DNA of 64,000 nucleotides from the NCBI RefSeq assembly GCF_000620865.1, contig NZ_KK211190.1, positions 2,516,779-2,580,778 on the forward strand. The letters run 5' to 3'. This stretch comes from Exiguobacterium sibiricum 7-3 (GTDB taxonomy: Bacteria; Bacillota; Bacilli; Exiguobacteriales; Exiguobacteriaceae). The notes below the pieces were generated by a model. The model ran no database searches. It was not told the origin of the DNA and was given only the letters and a program-made list of their open reading frames with translations. The position numbers and the translations under genes were made by a program. Within the stretch, counting starts at the first letter, position 1. Each line of letters opens with the position of its first letter. Shown here in pieces: positions 17,103 through 26,015 of this stretch.

Positions 17103-17316
17103 ATCACGATCGGACAAACGATGACAGTGTCATTCGTTCTTTTACGTAAGATAGCGCTCCGAAACGTGGGTTTCGGCAGTACAACGGATCTTAACCGTTG
17201 TACCAGCAATCAAGAAAAAGCATTTTCCTGTTCACTTCGGCGGATTTCCCCTTTCACATCACTTGGCATGCTTGCCTTTATAAGTGTTGCTACTGATGTC
17301 ATCCGCGCCTCTATCT
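17064..17316 (-). ncRNA. Lysine riboswitch (L box)
   Basis: The minus strand of this 358-base gene-free region contains the L-box signature in order: AGAGGCGC (complement of 17305-17312), CAGTAGCAAC, GGGGAAATCCGCCGAAGTG (about 17233-17251) and the long arm with paired TACAACGG/CCGTTGTA flanking TTAAGAT, then the terminator. This is the known regulator of lysC and lysine operons in Bacillota. It controls the eight-gene operon lysC-asd-dapA-dapB-dapH-ilvE-alr2-lysA at the level of transcription attenuation. An AT-rich stretch with TATAAC (complement of 17336-17341) lies just upstream as a possible -10; no convincing -35 is seen. Confidence 0.93.
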
Positions 17317-17388
17317 GTCGGTTGTTAGTTACAGTTATAGCAAACATTTTTTGTTAAATCCAGTGATTTGCCAAACTTTTTTTGAATT

Positions 17389-18762
17389 TTATAATTTTTC
17401 AAGGTACTTCTTCGCTAATGTGAGTTGTTCCCGGACGGCTGTAAAACCGGTCCCGCCGTAGCTTCCCCGTCGTGCGACGGCTTGAACCGGATCGAGCAAC
17501 GGATAGACATCTTCCGCAATGACCGGATGGAACGTCTGATACGTCGACAGCGTCAAATCTTTTAAGAAACATCCGCTCTGCACACAATGTAAGACGGCTT
17601 TCCCGACGATTTCATGCGCTTCCCGGAACGGAATCCCTTTTGTGACCAGATAATCTGCCAGTTCCGTTGCATTCGAGAAGTCTTGCATCGTCGCCTTCTT
17701 GAGCGCTTCTGTCTTAAACGTAGCGGATTCGATCATCCCTGTAAAAATTTGAACGGATTGTAATACGGTATCAGCGGTATCAAAGACACCTTCTTTATCT
17801 TCCTGCATATCTTTATTGTAGGCGAGCGGCAGAGCCTTCATCGTCGTCAGAAAGCCCATCAGGTTACCATAGACACGTCCTGTTTTACCGCGAATCAGTT
17901 CTGCAAAATCCGGATTTTTTTTCTGCGGCATCATACTCGATCCCGTTGAAAACGCATCGGATAATTCGATGAATGAAAACTCCTGCGAAGCCCAGATGAT
18001 GATTTCTTCGCAAAAGCGTGACAAGTGCATCATCACGGTTGAGGCGATACCGAGATACTCGATGACGAAGTCCCGGTCCGAGACCGCATCCAGACTATTC
18101 GGATAGACCTGTTCAAAACCAAGCAGCTCAGCTGACTTGAACCGGTCAATCGGGAAAGTCGTTCCCGCCAGTGCCCCGGCACCGAGCGGCGACATCCGGA
18201 TCCGCTTTAAGTTATCCGTCAATCGATCGGCATCCCGTTCAAACATCCAAAAGTAAGCAAGCAGATGGTGCGCCAGTGAAATCGGCTGCGCCCGTTGCAG
18301 ATGGGTGTAACCCGGCATGACCGTCTCGACATGTTGCTCCGCTTGTTCCGTAATGACGGATTGCAGGTTACGGATGCTGGTCAGGAGTTCGAGAACATGT
18401 TGCTCCATCCAAAGATGAAGATCGGTCGCAACCTGATCGTTTCGACTGCGGGCTGTGTGCAGCTTCCCGGCAACGGGACCAATCTGTTCCGTCAGCAACC
18501 GCTCAAGATTCATATGGATGTCTTCATCAACCGTCGTGTAGACGTGCTGATCGAGTGTCGTTTGTAACTGTTTCAGCCCGGCTTCGATTTGTTGCCACTC
18601 GGTTTTCTCAAGAATTCCTTGTTCATGCAACATCTGTGCATGGGCCAGGCTGCCTTGCAAATCAACGGCTGCTAATTTCTGATCAAATGAAATCGATGCC
18701 CCGAAGGCCTCCGCTTGAGCGGAAGCACTTTCCGTAAAACGTCCGCCCCATAGTTTCGTCAT
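17389..18762 (-). CDS. argH: Argininosuccinate lyase
   Basis: Splits argininosuccinate into arginine and fumarate. The 457-residue fumarase/aspartase-superfamily protein shows WGGRF near the N-terminus, the TARSRNDQ region, and the signature loop [11 protein letters not shown] with the catalytic serine. It overlaps argG by 4 bases (ATGA), so the last two steps of arginine synthesis are translationally coupled. The gene ends in an AT-rich region; no clear terminator is visible before the lysine leader, so some read-through is possible. Confidence 0.96.
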   Translation of the reverse strand: MTKLWGGRFTESASAQAEAFGASISFDQKLAAVDLQGSLAHAQMLHEQGILEKTEWQQIEAGLKQLQTTLDQHVYTTVDEDIHMNLERLLTEQIGPVAGKLHTARSRNDQVATDLHLWMEQHVLELLTSIRNLQSVITEQAEQHVETVMPGYTHLQRAQPISLAHHLLAYFWMFERDADRLTDNLKRIRMSPLGAGALAGTTFPIDRFKSAELLGFEQVYPNSLDAVSDRDFVIEYLGIASTVMMHLSRFCEEIIIWASQEFSFIELSDAFSTGSSMMPQKKNPDFAELIRGKTGRVYGNLMGFLTTMKALPLAYNKDMQEDKEGVFDTADTVLQSVQIFTGMIESATFKTEALKKATMQDFSNATELADYLVTKGIPFREAHEIVGKAVLHCVQSGCFLKDLTLSTYQTFHPVIAEDVYPLLDPVQAVARRGSYGGTGFTAVREQLTLAKKYLEKL

Positions 18763-19964
18763 TTTTTCACGCCTTCCTGACGATGGACACTGGCATGTGT
18801 CGCAATCGCAAGACCGTGCAATTTAATGAATCCTTTCGCTGCTTCGTGATCAAAGGCATCTTCTTTTGTATAGGTCGCGAGTTTTTCGTCGTAGAGCGAA
18901 ACGGCTGACTGACGTCCTGTGACGGTTGCGTTTCCTTTATAGAGTTTGACACGGACTTCGCCGGTCACGTCCTGTTGCGTCGCCGTCAAGAAGGCTTTGA
19001 GTCCTTTTGTCAGCGGAGCATGGAACAATCCGTTATAAATCGTTTCTGCATATTGTTTGCTGAGAATCGGTTTAAAGTGGGCAACATCTTTTGTCAATGT
19101 GATGGTCTCAAGGGCTGCATGTGCTTTGAGTAAGACCGTTGCACCCGGGCACTCATAGACTTCACGTGACTTGATCCCGACCAAACGGTTCTCGACATGG
19201 TCAATCCGTCCGACGCCGTGTGCACCGGCGATAATATTCAGTTCGGTAATCAATTTTGCCAGTGGATACGCTGTCCCATTGATGGAAACCGGGACACCTG
19301 CTTCAAAACCGATAATGACTTCTTCCGCCTGATCCGGTGCGTCTTCCGGTGCGACCGTCAGGGCATATGCATCTTGCGGCGGCTCTGTCCATGGATTTTC
19401 AAGAACGCCACATTCATTACTGCGTCCCCATAAGTTCATGTCGATTGAATACGGGCTGTCGAGATTGATCGGAATCGGCACATCATTTTCTTTTGCATAG
19501 GCGATTTCTTCTTCACGTGACCATTTCCATTCCCGAACCGGCGCGATGACTTCGAGTGAGGGATCAAGCGCAGCAACCGAAACTTCGAACCGGACTTGGT
19601 CGTTTCCTTTTCCGGTACAGCCGTGGGCGACTGCTGTGGCACCGTGGGCATGCGCCACTTCGACCAGTTTTTCAGCAATCAACGGACGAGATAAAGCGGA
19701 AATCAGAGGATAGGCGCCTTCATAATGCGCACCATACTGAAGGGCTGGCAAAACAAAGTCATTCGCGAATTCGTCTTTGACATCAAGAACAATCGATTCG
19801 ATCGCACCGACGAGTAACGCTTTTTCTTTGATGACCGACAAATCTTTTCCTTCGCCGACATCCATACACAATGCGACGACGTCATAATCCTTGCTCAACC
19901 ATTTGATGGCGACTGAAGTATCCAGTCCACCCGAATACGCTAAAATCAATTTTTGTTTTGTCAT
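18759..19964 (-). CDS. argG: Argininosuccinate synthase
   Basis: ATP-dependent joining of citrulline and aspartate. The 401-residue product has the N-type ATP pyrophosphatase P-loop AYSGGLDTS (9-17) and the class motifs GCTGKGNDQ and the C-terminal GRxS-like [16 protein letters not shown] is 7 bases upstream of the ATG. It is the first gene of argGH and has an AT-rich promoter region holding an inverted repeat that may be an operator. Confidence 0.96.
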   Translation of the reverse strand: MTKQKLILAYSGGLDTSVAIKWLSKDYDVVALCMDVGEGKDLSVIKEKALLVGAIESIVLDVKDEFANDFVLPALQYGAHYEGAYPLISALSRPLIAEKLVEVAHAHGATAVAHGCTGKGNDQVRFEVSVAALDPSLEVIAPVREWKWSREEEIAYAKENDVPIPINLDSPYSIDMNLWGRSNECGVLENPWTEPPQDAYALTVAPEDAPDQAEEVIIGFEAGVPVSINGTAYPLAKLITELNIIAGAHGVGRIDHVENRLVGIKSREVYECPGATVLLKAHAALETITLTKDVAHFKPILSKQYAETIYNGLFHAPLTKGLKAFLTATQQDVTGEVRVKLYKGNATVTGRQSAVSLYDEKLATYTKEDAFDHEAAKGFIKLHGLAIATHASVHRQEGVKK

Positions 19965-20006
19965 TCTTATTTCCTCCTTGAATTCGGCTGTATCTATCTG
20001 TATAAA

Positions 20007-20021
20007 AATTCACTATGAATT
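20007..20021. promoter_or_regulatory. Inverted repeat upstream of argG, possible operator
   Basis: AATTCACTATGAATT is a perfect 6-bp inverted repeat around CTA in the AT-rich leader, about 45 bases before argG. ArgR/AhrC boxes contain TGAAT and ATTCA half sites, but in the opposite order and with different spacing, so this is only a candidate arginine-repressor contact. Confidence 0.3.
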
Positions 20022-20084
20022 ATATATATACATAGACTTTCAAAAAAAGAAACCCTTTTTTCAGGATTTCTCAAAAAATCAGCG

Positions 20085-20513
20085 TTAAATTTTTTTCTCC
20101 ATCGTCCGGTGCGGGATGCCGGCATCGTCAAATTCATCGGAAACAATCGCATAACCTAGCCCTTGATAAAACGGAATTGCCTGGACCTGGGCACCGAGTG
20201 TCAAAATCGTCCGATCTTCACGGCGGGCAATCCGTTCCATCGCCTGCATCAGTTCGCCGCCATACCCTTTTCCTCTTGTCGCAGCAAGTGTCGCGACACG
20301 TTCGACCTTCATCCGTTGCTCGTCATACGGGCGGGTCCGCCCCGTCGCTACCGGACGGTTCATCTCATCGAGGACAAGCAAATGAATCGCTGTTTCATCG
20401 TGTGTATCATATTCCAAATGGCGCGGAACCCCTTGTTCCTCGACAAAAACACGTTCCCGGATCATTCGGACCGCTTGCTGCTGTTCTGCTGTTTTCACTT
20501 GAATCACTGTCAT
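20085..20513 (-). CDS. GNAT-family N-acetyltransferase (YjcF-like)
   Basis: A 142-residue acetyl-CoA-dependent acetyltransferase of the ElaA/YjcF type. The acetyl-CoA loop is RGKGYGGELM (Q/RxxGxG/A), preceded by the strand KVERVATLAA and followed by the FYQGLGY motif near residues 114-120. The substrate is unknown. The start codon overlaps the stop of the AlaX-type gene (ATGA), so the two proteins are made from one message in coupled fashion; a functional link to amino acid or tRNA quality control is possible but not shown. Confidence 0.85.
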   Translation of the reverse strand: MTVIQVKTAEQQQAVRMIRERVFVEEQGVPRHLEYDTHDETAIHLLVLDEMNRPVATGRTRPYDEQRMKVERVATLAATRGKGYGGELMQAMERIARREDRTILTLGAQVQAIPFYQGLGYAIVSDEFDDAGIPHRTMEKKI

Positions 20514-21661
20514 GTATGTAATTCCTCCTTTAATGCTTCTACATAAGCTTGTGCCTCTTCATACGTCTGGAACAATGCCTGGGCATTGTTTTCACTTCCA
20601 CCGCCACGTCCATTAAACTGCTTTAGATGTGTTTTGGCAAATTGTCCGAGATGAATCGAGCCGGCACTGCACATGAATAATTTTTTAGCTGTCTCGTTCC
20701 AGACGAATCCTGTCCGTCCTGCTTCGGCTAGAGCTTTCAGCAGTTTTTCTGAAAAGCGGATGTCCTCTTGACCATGTCGTACGGTGAGAACCGGTTCGTC
20801 TGTCGCCAGGATTTGTTTCAAGACCGTTTTGACATGCATATCTTCAGTCTGTCCGATCTGACGGTTCAGACGCACTTGCTCCTGCTTCAGTTCCTCCACG
20901 ACGAGATGGACCTGGTCTTTTTTAGCAGATAATGCACGTGCAGTCTCTGCTAAGACACGCCGTTCGGTCGTCAGTAATCGAAATGCCCGGTCTTTCGCCA
21001 CATACGCCAAGCGGATATTTCCCCGAACCTTTTCCAGTCCTGTGAATAAAATCAGTTCCAATTCCGATGTCGAGGCCAGATGTGTCCCTCCGCAGGCACT
21101 ATAATCGAGTTCACCGATTTGAACGACTCGGATTTTCCCTGTTACCTGTGGTGTTTTTCTTAAGGGTAACTGGAGTGCCGCTTCTTCTGTATACTCTGTC
21201 GCCGTGATTGGCAGTTTGGCTTGAATCACCGTCCGCAACCGTTCCTCCAGACGCCCTTGAAGAGTGTCGTCCCATGCATCAAGATTGAGATCCAGGGTCG
21301 ATTCTTCCGTACCGGTCCGAAAACTGATTGTCTTGATTTGGAACTCGTCTTGAAGAATCGCGGAAATGACGTGTTGCGCCGTATGTTGCGCCGCGTGATC
21401 GGTTCGAATGACATCATCGACTTCACCCTGCACTTCGGTTTTAAGAAGCGGACTTTCGAGGCGATGCCAGACGTGTCCATCTTCAAGCTGAACATCTAGG
21501 ACGGGAATACCGTTTAGCGTGCCCCGATCAGCAGGCTGTCCCCCACTCTCCGGATAAAAGTAACTTTGTTGTAGCGTCACCCAGTATCCTTGTTCGTCCT
21601 TCGTACCCGTCACGATTGATTCGAAGGTCCGGACGTCCGGATAAATTTGCTCAGAACGCAT
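20510..21661 (-). CDS. Alanyl-tRNA editing protein, long AlaX type with DHHA1 domain
   Basis: Free-standing editing factor expected to hydrolyse mischarged Ser- (or Gly-) tRNA(Ala). In 383 residues it has an AlaRS-like second additional domain with the zinc motifs HTAQH (His93, His97) and CGGTH (Cys190, His194), followed by a helical linker and a C-terminal DHHA1-like domain with NGRGGGSENNAQA. The frame is open upstream and has tandem ATGs at 21667 and 21661; the second is preferred because GGTGG lies 7 bases before it but only 1 base before the first. It is divergent from nagR, with only about 130 bases between the two starts. Confidence 0.88.
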   Translation of the reverse strand: MRSEQIYPDVRTFESIVTGTKDEQGYWVTLQQSYFYPESGGQPADRGTLNGIPVLDVQLEDGHVWHRLESPLLKTEVQGEVDDVIRTDHAAQHTAQHVISAILQDEFQIKTISFRTGTEESTLDLNLDAWDDTLQGRLEERLRTVIQAKLPITATEYTEEAALQLPLRKTPQVTGKIRVVQIGELDYSACGGTHLASTSELELILFTGLEKVRGNIRLAYVAKDRAFRLLTTERRVLAETARALSAKKDQVHLVVEELKQEQVRLNRQIGQTEDMHVKTVLKQILATDEPVLTVRHGQEDIRFSEKLLKALAEAGRTGFVWNETAKKLFMCSAGSIHLGQFAKTHLKQFNGRGGGSENNAQALFQTYEEAQAYVEALKEELHT

Positions 21662-21788
21662 CTTCATTCCACCTTTTTGTACTGAATTTGCTTCTATTAT
21701 GACACAAATCACTTACAATCGTTTGTCGACATCTTCATTTCCTAGTACACTAGATGAAAGACTATCGACCGCGAAGGGACGAAATGCC

Positions 21789-22523
21789 GTGATTCAGCAC
21801 ATCAATAAAAATTCACCACTTCCAATCTACTACCAAATTGAAGCTGCCCTAAAACAACAAATCGAGGATGGTCTGTTACAACCCGGCGATTTAATTCCCT
21901 CGGAACGCGAATTCGCCGAGGCCCATCAAATCAGCCGGATGACTGTCCGCCAAGCCATCTCGAACCTCGTCAACGCCGGTTATCTGATTCGTCAAAAAGG
22001 ACGCGGCACATTCGTTGCCAATAAAAAAATCGTCATGCAACTGTCTGGTTTGACCAGTTTTTCTGAAGAGATGGAACATCTTGGATTGGAACCGGCAAGT
22101 GAATTGTTGTCCTACCAAACGATTGCTGCTGAAATGACGATTGCGAATAAACTCGGTATCCGGGAAGGTGCCAAAATTTATGAATTAAAACGTTTACGCA
22201 TCGCAAACGAACAACCGCTTGCGCTCGAAACCGTCTATATCCCTGAACAGTTGTTACCCGGTTTGAACCAGGACGTTGCCATCACGTCACTTTATGCCTT
22301 TGCAGAGGCCAGTGGACTGAATCTTGGTCGTGCCAGTCAAACTTTCGAATCACGTCTCGCGACAAAAGAAGAAGCGCAACATCTCGGTCTGTCGGTCAGT
22401 TCACCTGTTTTGTCCGTCGAGCAACTGACTTTCCTTGCCACCGATCAACCGTTTGAATATGTCATCTCCGCTTATCGTGGCGATCGGTACACATTCACAG
22501 TCGAAATGGAACGGCAACGCTGA
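21789..22523 (+). CDS. nagR: GntR/HutC-family repressor of amino sugar genes (NagR/YvoA-like)
   Basis: Transcription factor that in B. subtilis represses nagAB and nagP until GlcN-6-P or GlcNAc-6-P binds. The 244-residue product has an N-terminal winged helix (about 6-72, including PSEREFAEAHQISRMTVRQA) and a C-terminal UTRA effector domain ending YRGDRYTFTVEM, closely following YvoA. The start is a GTG at 21789 with AGGG upstream; the open frame back to 21699 is non-homologous. Its likely target genes nagA-nagB lie 1.4 kb away on the other strand, and a dre-like operator is visible before nagA. Confidence 0.92.
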   Translation: MIQHINKNSPLPIYYQIEAALKQQIEDGLLQPGDLIPSEREFAEAHQISRMTVRQAISNLVNAGYLIRQKGRGTFVANKKIVMQLSGLTSFSEEMEHLGLEPASELLSYQTIAAEMTIANKLGIREGAKIYELKRLRIANEQPLALETVYIPEQLLPGLNQDVAITSLYAFAEASGLNLGRASQTFESRLATKEEAQHLGLSVSSPVLSVEQLTFLATDQPFEYVISAYRGDRYTFTVEMERQR

Positions 22524-22527
22524 GTCT

Positions 22528-22570
22528 GATTCGAAAACAGGAGAGAGCCCTCTCCTGTTTTCGAATCAAA
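22528..22570 (+). repeat. Perfect 18-bp hairpin after nagR
   Basis: GATTCGAAAACAGGAGAG is followed after 4 bases by its exact complement. Neither side has a proper T run directly after the stem, so it may be an RNA-stabilising or processing hairpin rather than a terminator in its own right. A second long hairpin follows at once. Confidence 0.6.
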
Positions 22571-22574
22571 AAGC

Positions 22575-22626
22575 ACATGTTTCGAGATACTTTTCAAGAA
22601 AGTATCTGAAACATGTGCTTTTTTTA
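22575..22626 (+). terminator. Bidirectional terminator between nagR and the LCP gene
   Basis: AAAAGCACATGTTTC...GATACTTT pairs over about 23 bp with AAAGTATC...GAAACATGTGCTTTT, ending in a T run on the plus strand and an A-rich start that provides T on the minus strand. It lies between convergent nagR and the LCP gene. Confidence 0.88.
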
Positions 22627-22646
22627 GGATCATCCGTCTTAAACGG

Positions 22647-23744
22647 TTATTGAACCGGCTGCTCGACTGTCGTCGAATCCGTTTCCGACGGTGTGCTTGT
22701 CTCTTCTTTCATTGGTGATACTTCTTGTCCTTGCATCGCCTTTGTCAGATTGGCTTTGACACGATCAAGTTGATTCGGATCAAGATGGTATTCCCATTTC
22801 CCGCTGATTCCGATGTATCCTTCACCTGCGAGCTGGTATTCCGTCGTATTACGTAAAGCTGTCGTAAAATCAGCTAAACGGAGATAATCGTTTGGACCTA
22901 AATTCGTCTCGACATTGTCGCCTACAGCGTCTAAGATGTCGCGATACGCACCGAGCGAACGGAAACTTGCCGCTTCTTTCGCAACAGCTTGAATGACTTG
23001 CATCTGCTTTTGTCCCCGGCCAATATCTCCGAGTGGATCATCATGGCGATTTCGGACGTAGGCGAGTGCCTGTTCCCCAGTCAAATGCTGCAGACCTTTC
23101 GGAACGGTGATCGTTCCTGCTTTACGCGCTGAATCCTGTTCTTTGAACGCATAACGCACATCGATATCAACTCCATCAAGGGCATCGATCAACTGAACGA
23201 ATCCTTGGAAGTTAACTTTAACGACATGGTTGATTTCAATGCCAAGCAGATTTTCAGTCGTCTCACGTGCCAGTTTAATGCCGTTGTATGAACTCGATTT
23301 GTCCATCGAACCAAAATAATGCGCATGGGTGATTTTATCCTGCTCGACACCCGTTTTTCCGTACGGCACATCATATTTAGAGTAATCAATATTGACGAGT
23401 GAATCCCGTGGAATACTAGTCAGTACCAATTGCTCGGTCTTCTTATTCAAGACACCGACAATCATGACATCCGATCGTGCCGGTTCCTTGCGTTCTTTAC
23501 TAGCTTTCGTCTCATCCGTTCCTAGAATCAAAAAAGATTCGGACGGAACATCATCATATTTCGAACTGACTTTCGAACCCGGAATGTTGATTTGTGTTCT
23601 CGCCAGAGTTTCCTGCGTCTTTATGAAAACCGCTCCCGCATAACCGGAACCGATAACGGTCAAAAGTAATAACAAGGCAGCGATCACTTTGATGAACATC
23701 TTGCCAGCACTCGGTTGCCTCTTTCTTGCTGATCTCGTCTGCAT
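22647..23744 (-). CDS. LytR-CpsA-Psr (LCP) family cell-wall glycopolymer ligase
   Basis: Membrane-anchored enzyme expected to transfer teichoic acid or other anionic polymers from lipid carrier to peptidoglycan. The 365-residue product has a short basic cytoplasmic start (MQTRSARKRQ), one membrane segment (about 17-40) and an extracytoplasmic LCP domain with the conserved Arg/Asp residues (SIPRDSLV, KITHAHYFG, RNRHDDPLGDIGRGQKQM), then a Glu/Thr-rich tail. The frame opens at 23786, but the ATG at 23744 follows GAGGG by 7 bases and is preferred. It is monocistronic, flanked by the nag genes; paralogues TagTUV of B. subtilis are the nearest characterised relatives. Confidence 0.92.
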   Translation of the reverse strand: MQTRSARKRQPSAGKMFIKVIAALLLLLTVIGSGYAGAVFIKTQETLARTQINIPGSKVSSKYDDVPSESFLILGTDETKASKERKEPARSDVMIVGVLNKKTEQLVLTSIPRDSLVNIDYSKYDVPYGKTGVEQDKITHAHYFGSMDKSSSYNGIKLARETTENLLGIEINHVVKVNFQGFVQLIDALDGVDIDVRYAFKEQDSARKAGTITVPKGLQHLTGEQALAYVRNRHDDPLGDIGRGQKQMQVIQAVAKEAASFRSLGAYRDILDAVGDNVETNLGPNDYLRLADFTTALRNTTEYQLAGEGYIGISGKWEYHLDPNQLDRVKANLTKAMQGQEVSPMKEETSTPSETDSTTVEQPVQ

Positions 23745-23897
23745 CTGTAAGCCCTCATTTTCATGTAAATTTTCTGTAAAGTTCACTATTCTCCATTATC
23801 CCGACTTTTATTAAAATGTCAATTTACGATTCGATTAAGAAGATGTGATTTCACTGTTTTTGCGATGAAACAGCTAAACCAAAATTAAATACAAAAC

Positions 23898-23952
23898 TCG
23901 CCTCTTGAGAAGACCGGTCTGAAGCAGTCCGGTCTCATCAAAGACGAGTTGT
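23898..23952 (-). terminator. Terminator of the nagAB operon
   Basis: A long imperfect stem on the minus strand (ACTCGTCTTTGATGAGACCGG with CCGGTCTTCTCAAGAGGCGAGT, one or two bulges) is followed by TTTTG, just after the nagB stop codon. Confidence 0.75.
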
Positions 23953-23956
23953 TGTT

Positions 23957-24715
23957 TCATTTCATGAAGTTGGTATAGGCAGCTCGGCCTGTACGTTTTG
24001 CTTCGTCCGATAACAAGCTTGCGGCTTCTTCGTCCAGGACAACCATCACATCGGCATGCCGTTGTAAAATCGTTGCCGGGCATGCAGTCGTCGCCGGACC
24101 TTCCATCATATCGCGAATCGCCTCCGCTTTTCGCTCGCTTGAAGCCACTAACAGAATCTTCTTCGCTTCCATGATCGTTCCAATCCCCATTGTGATGGCT
24201 TCTGTCGGCACATCCTCCAACCGGTCAAAAAATCGTTGGTTGGCAATCCGGGTCGACTCGGTCAGTTGGGTGACGTGGGTTTTGGCATCAAAAGGTGTGC
24301 CAGGTTCATTAAACGCGATATGACCATTCGAACCGATGCCGAGCAACTGAATATCGATGCCTAACTTCCGGACAAGCTGTTCATACCGTTCACTCTCTTG
24401 ACTTGGATCAACTGTATTTCCAATCGGTACATACGATTCTTTGAAGTCGACCGCATCAAACAAATGCTCCTGCATGAACGTATGATAACTGTGCGCATGA
24501 TCCGGACTGAGTCCGACGTATTCGTCCAAATTGACGGTCGTCACATGCCGGCAATCGACTTGATCCTTGCGCCATTCTTCATATACACCGAGCGGAGAGC
24601 TGCCGGTCGCAAGTCCGATCGTCAATCCTTCCGGGTGTCTTACAATCTCCTGTTTGAGCAGTTGGTAAGAGACATTTGCCAATTCTTCTGCTTTTTCTAC
24701 AATCATCCATTTCAT
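23957..24715 (-). CDS. nagB: Glucosamine-6-phosphate deaminase
   Basis: Converts GlcN-6-P to fructose-6-P and ammonia, the last step of GlcNAc catabolism. The 252-residue product shows ATGSSPLG (37-44), the catalytic LDEY (63-66), GIGSNGHIAFNEPG (126-139) and the loop VTQLTESTRIANQRFF. It has no C-terminal allosteric extension, as in B. subtilis NagB. RBS AAGGGG is 10 bases upstream; 6 bases separate it from nagA, so both are one operon under NagR control. Confidence 0.96.
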   Translation of the reverse strand: MKWMIVEKAEELANVSYQLLKQEIVRHPEGLTIGLATGSSPLGVYEEWRKDQVDCRHVTTVNLDEYVGLSPDHAHSYHTFMQEHLFDAVDFKESYVPIGNTVDPSQESERYEQLVRKLGIDIQLLGIGSNGHIAFNEPGTPFDAKTHVTQLTESTRIANQRFFDRLEDVPTEAITMGIGTIMEAKKILLVASSERKAEAIRDMMEGPATTACPATILQRHADVMVVLDEEAASLLSDEAKRTGRAAYTNFMK

Positions 24716-24721
24716 CAGTTG

Positions 24722-25867
24722 TTACCCCTTTCCGTTTGTAAATCGGTGCACTTCCCCGCGGTGAACGGTTTGTTCCACTTTCAAGTCTGCCGTCAATACT
24801 ACAAAATCAGAATCCTTGCCCCGCTCGAGTCGTCCTTTATGTGTTAAGCCAAATTCTTCTGCCTGGTTGATTGAAGTCATCTGTACTGCTTGTTCGAGTG
24901 AACAGCCGGTAAAGGTGATGATATTGCGTAATGCCTGATCCATCGTCAGGACACTGCCTGCCAAGTTCCCGCTGGCAAGACGCGCAGCTCCATCCTTGAC
25001 GTGCACCGTCTGTCCGCCGAGTTCATATTCTCCGTCCGACAATCCCTTCGCTCGCATGGCATCAGTGATGACCGTCAAACGGTCTGGTCCTTTCATCCGG
25101 TAAGCAAATTCGACCATCTCTTTCGAACTGTGAATCCCGTCCGGAATGATTTCCGCGTATACCGATCGTTCGAGGAGGCAATATCCGACGGTGCCGGGTT
25201 CCCGGTGATGCAAGGCACGCATTTGATTATAGAGATGTGTCCCGTGGGTGACATTGCCTAAATGATTTTGGTCAAATGTCGCATCGGTATGTCCGGCAGA
25301 TGGAATCGCGCCCGTCTCTCGAACAGCCGCTTCAAAATCACGGGCACCCGACCGTTCCGGAGCGTACGTGACCAGTTTGATCTGATTTCCGGATGCTTGT
25401 TGCCATTTTAAAAATTGATCCACATCCGGTTCGACGATGTATTCCAACGGTTGGGCTCCGGCATAGTCCGGATTGATGAATGGTCCTTCTAGATGAATGC
25501 CTTCAATCGTCGTCTGCCGGGAATCGATGACATCTCGCGTGACTTTCAATGCCTGCGTAATCTGATCCCAGTCTTGTGTGATCGTCGTCGCAAAAAAAGA
25601 CGTGACGCCTTCCGCAAGCATCGCCTTACTCAACCGGTGCATCGCTTCCGCATCCGCATCCATCGTGTCGACATCATATCCACCATGGATATGAACATCA
25701 ATCATTCCTGGAATCAGTCGTTTCCCTTCAAGATTGATGACGACTTCGTCGCGTGGTGTGTAATCTGACATCTTTCCAATTTCTTGGATGGTCTCTTCAA
25801 AGCGGATGAATCCATCTTGAATGACGGTTTGTCCCGTATAAATTTCTGCATGAATCATGCTTGGCAT
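24722..25867 (-). CDS. nagA: N-acetylglucosamine-6-phosphate deacetylase
   Basis: Removes the acetyl group from GlcNAc-6-P, giving GlcN-6-P either for catabolism by NagB or for wall synthesis. The 381-residue amidohydrolase has HIHGGYD (His59, His61), the metal-binding Glu in HLEGPF, SAGHTDA and THLYNQM, and the catalytic Asp in VITDAM. AAAGGAAG lies 8 bases before the ATG at 25867. First gene of nagAB, with a promoter and dre-like site upstream. Confidence 0.96.
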   Translation of the reverse strand: MPSMIHAEIYTGQTVIQDGFIRFEETIQEIGKMSDYTPRDEVVINLEGKRLIPGMIDVHIHGGYDVDTMDADAEAMHRLSKAMLAEGVTSFFATTITQDWDQITQALKVTRDVIDSRQTTIEGIHLEGPFINPDYAGAQPLEYIVEPDVDQFLKWQQASGNQIKLVTYAPERSGARDFEAAVRETGAIPSAGHTDATFDQNHLGNVTHGTHLYNQMRALHHREPGTVGYCLLERSVYAEIIPDGIHSSKEMVEFAYRMKGPDRLTVITDAMRAKGLSDGEYELGGQTVHVKDGAARLASGNLAGSVLTMDQALRNIITFTGCSLEQAVQMTSINQAEEFGLTHKGRLERGKDSDFVVLTADLKVEQTVHRGEVHRFTNGKG

Positions 25868-25893
25868 CTTGTTTCTTCCTTTCTCTTTTTGAT

Positions 25894-25957
25894 TCCGACA
25901 AGTGATATATCTTCACCATTAGTATACCGTTGTTGATTCTAGTTGTATAGACCTTTA
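25894..25957 (-). promoter_or_regulatory. Candidate nagAB promoter with NagR (dre) operator
   Basis: On the minus strand, AAAGGTCTATACAACT (complement of 25941-25956) matches the known YvoA/DasR dre site AGTGGTCTAGACCACT at 12 of 16 bases. It overlaps TATACA, which lies 17 bases before TATACT (complement of 25922-25927), a plausible sigma-A -10. Binding there would block the promoter of nagA. The palindrome is imperfect and the -35 is weak. Confidence 0.55.
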
Positions 25958-25978
25958 TACATTTAATCAACTATGAAA

Positions 25979-26012
25979 AAGAAGATTCCGGAGTCTAGTC
26001 CAGAATCTTCTT
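25979..26012 (-). terminator. Terminator of the MATE-mprF operon
   Basis: AAGAAGATTCCGG (25979-25991) pairs with TCCAGAATCTTCTT (25999-26012); on the minus strand the stem is followed by TTTTTCAT. It lies 3 bases after the mprF stop codon. Confidence 0.85.
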
Positions 26013-26015
26013 TAT

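Noticed and set aside
21710..21788. NagR autoregulatory dre site before nagR
   Set aside because: The partly palindromic CTAGTACACTAG near 21742 lacks the GGTCTAGACC core, so I do not call it.
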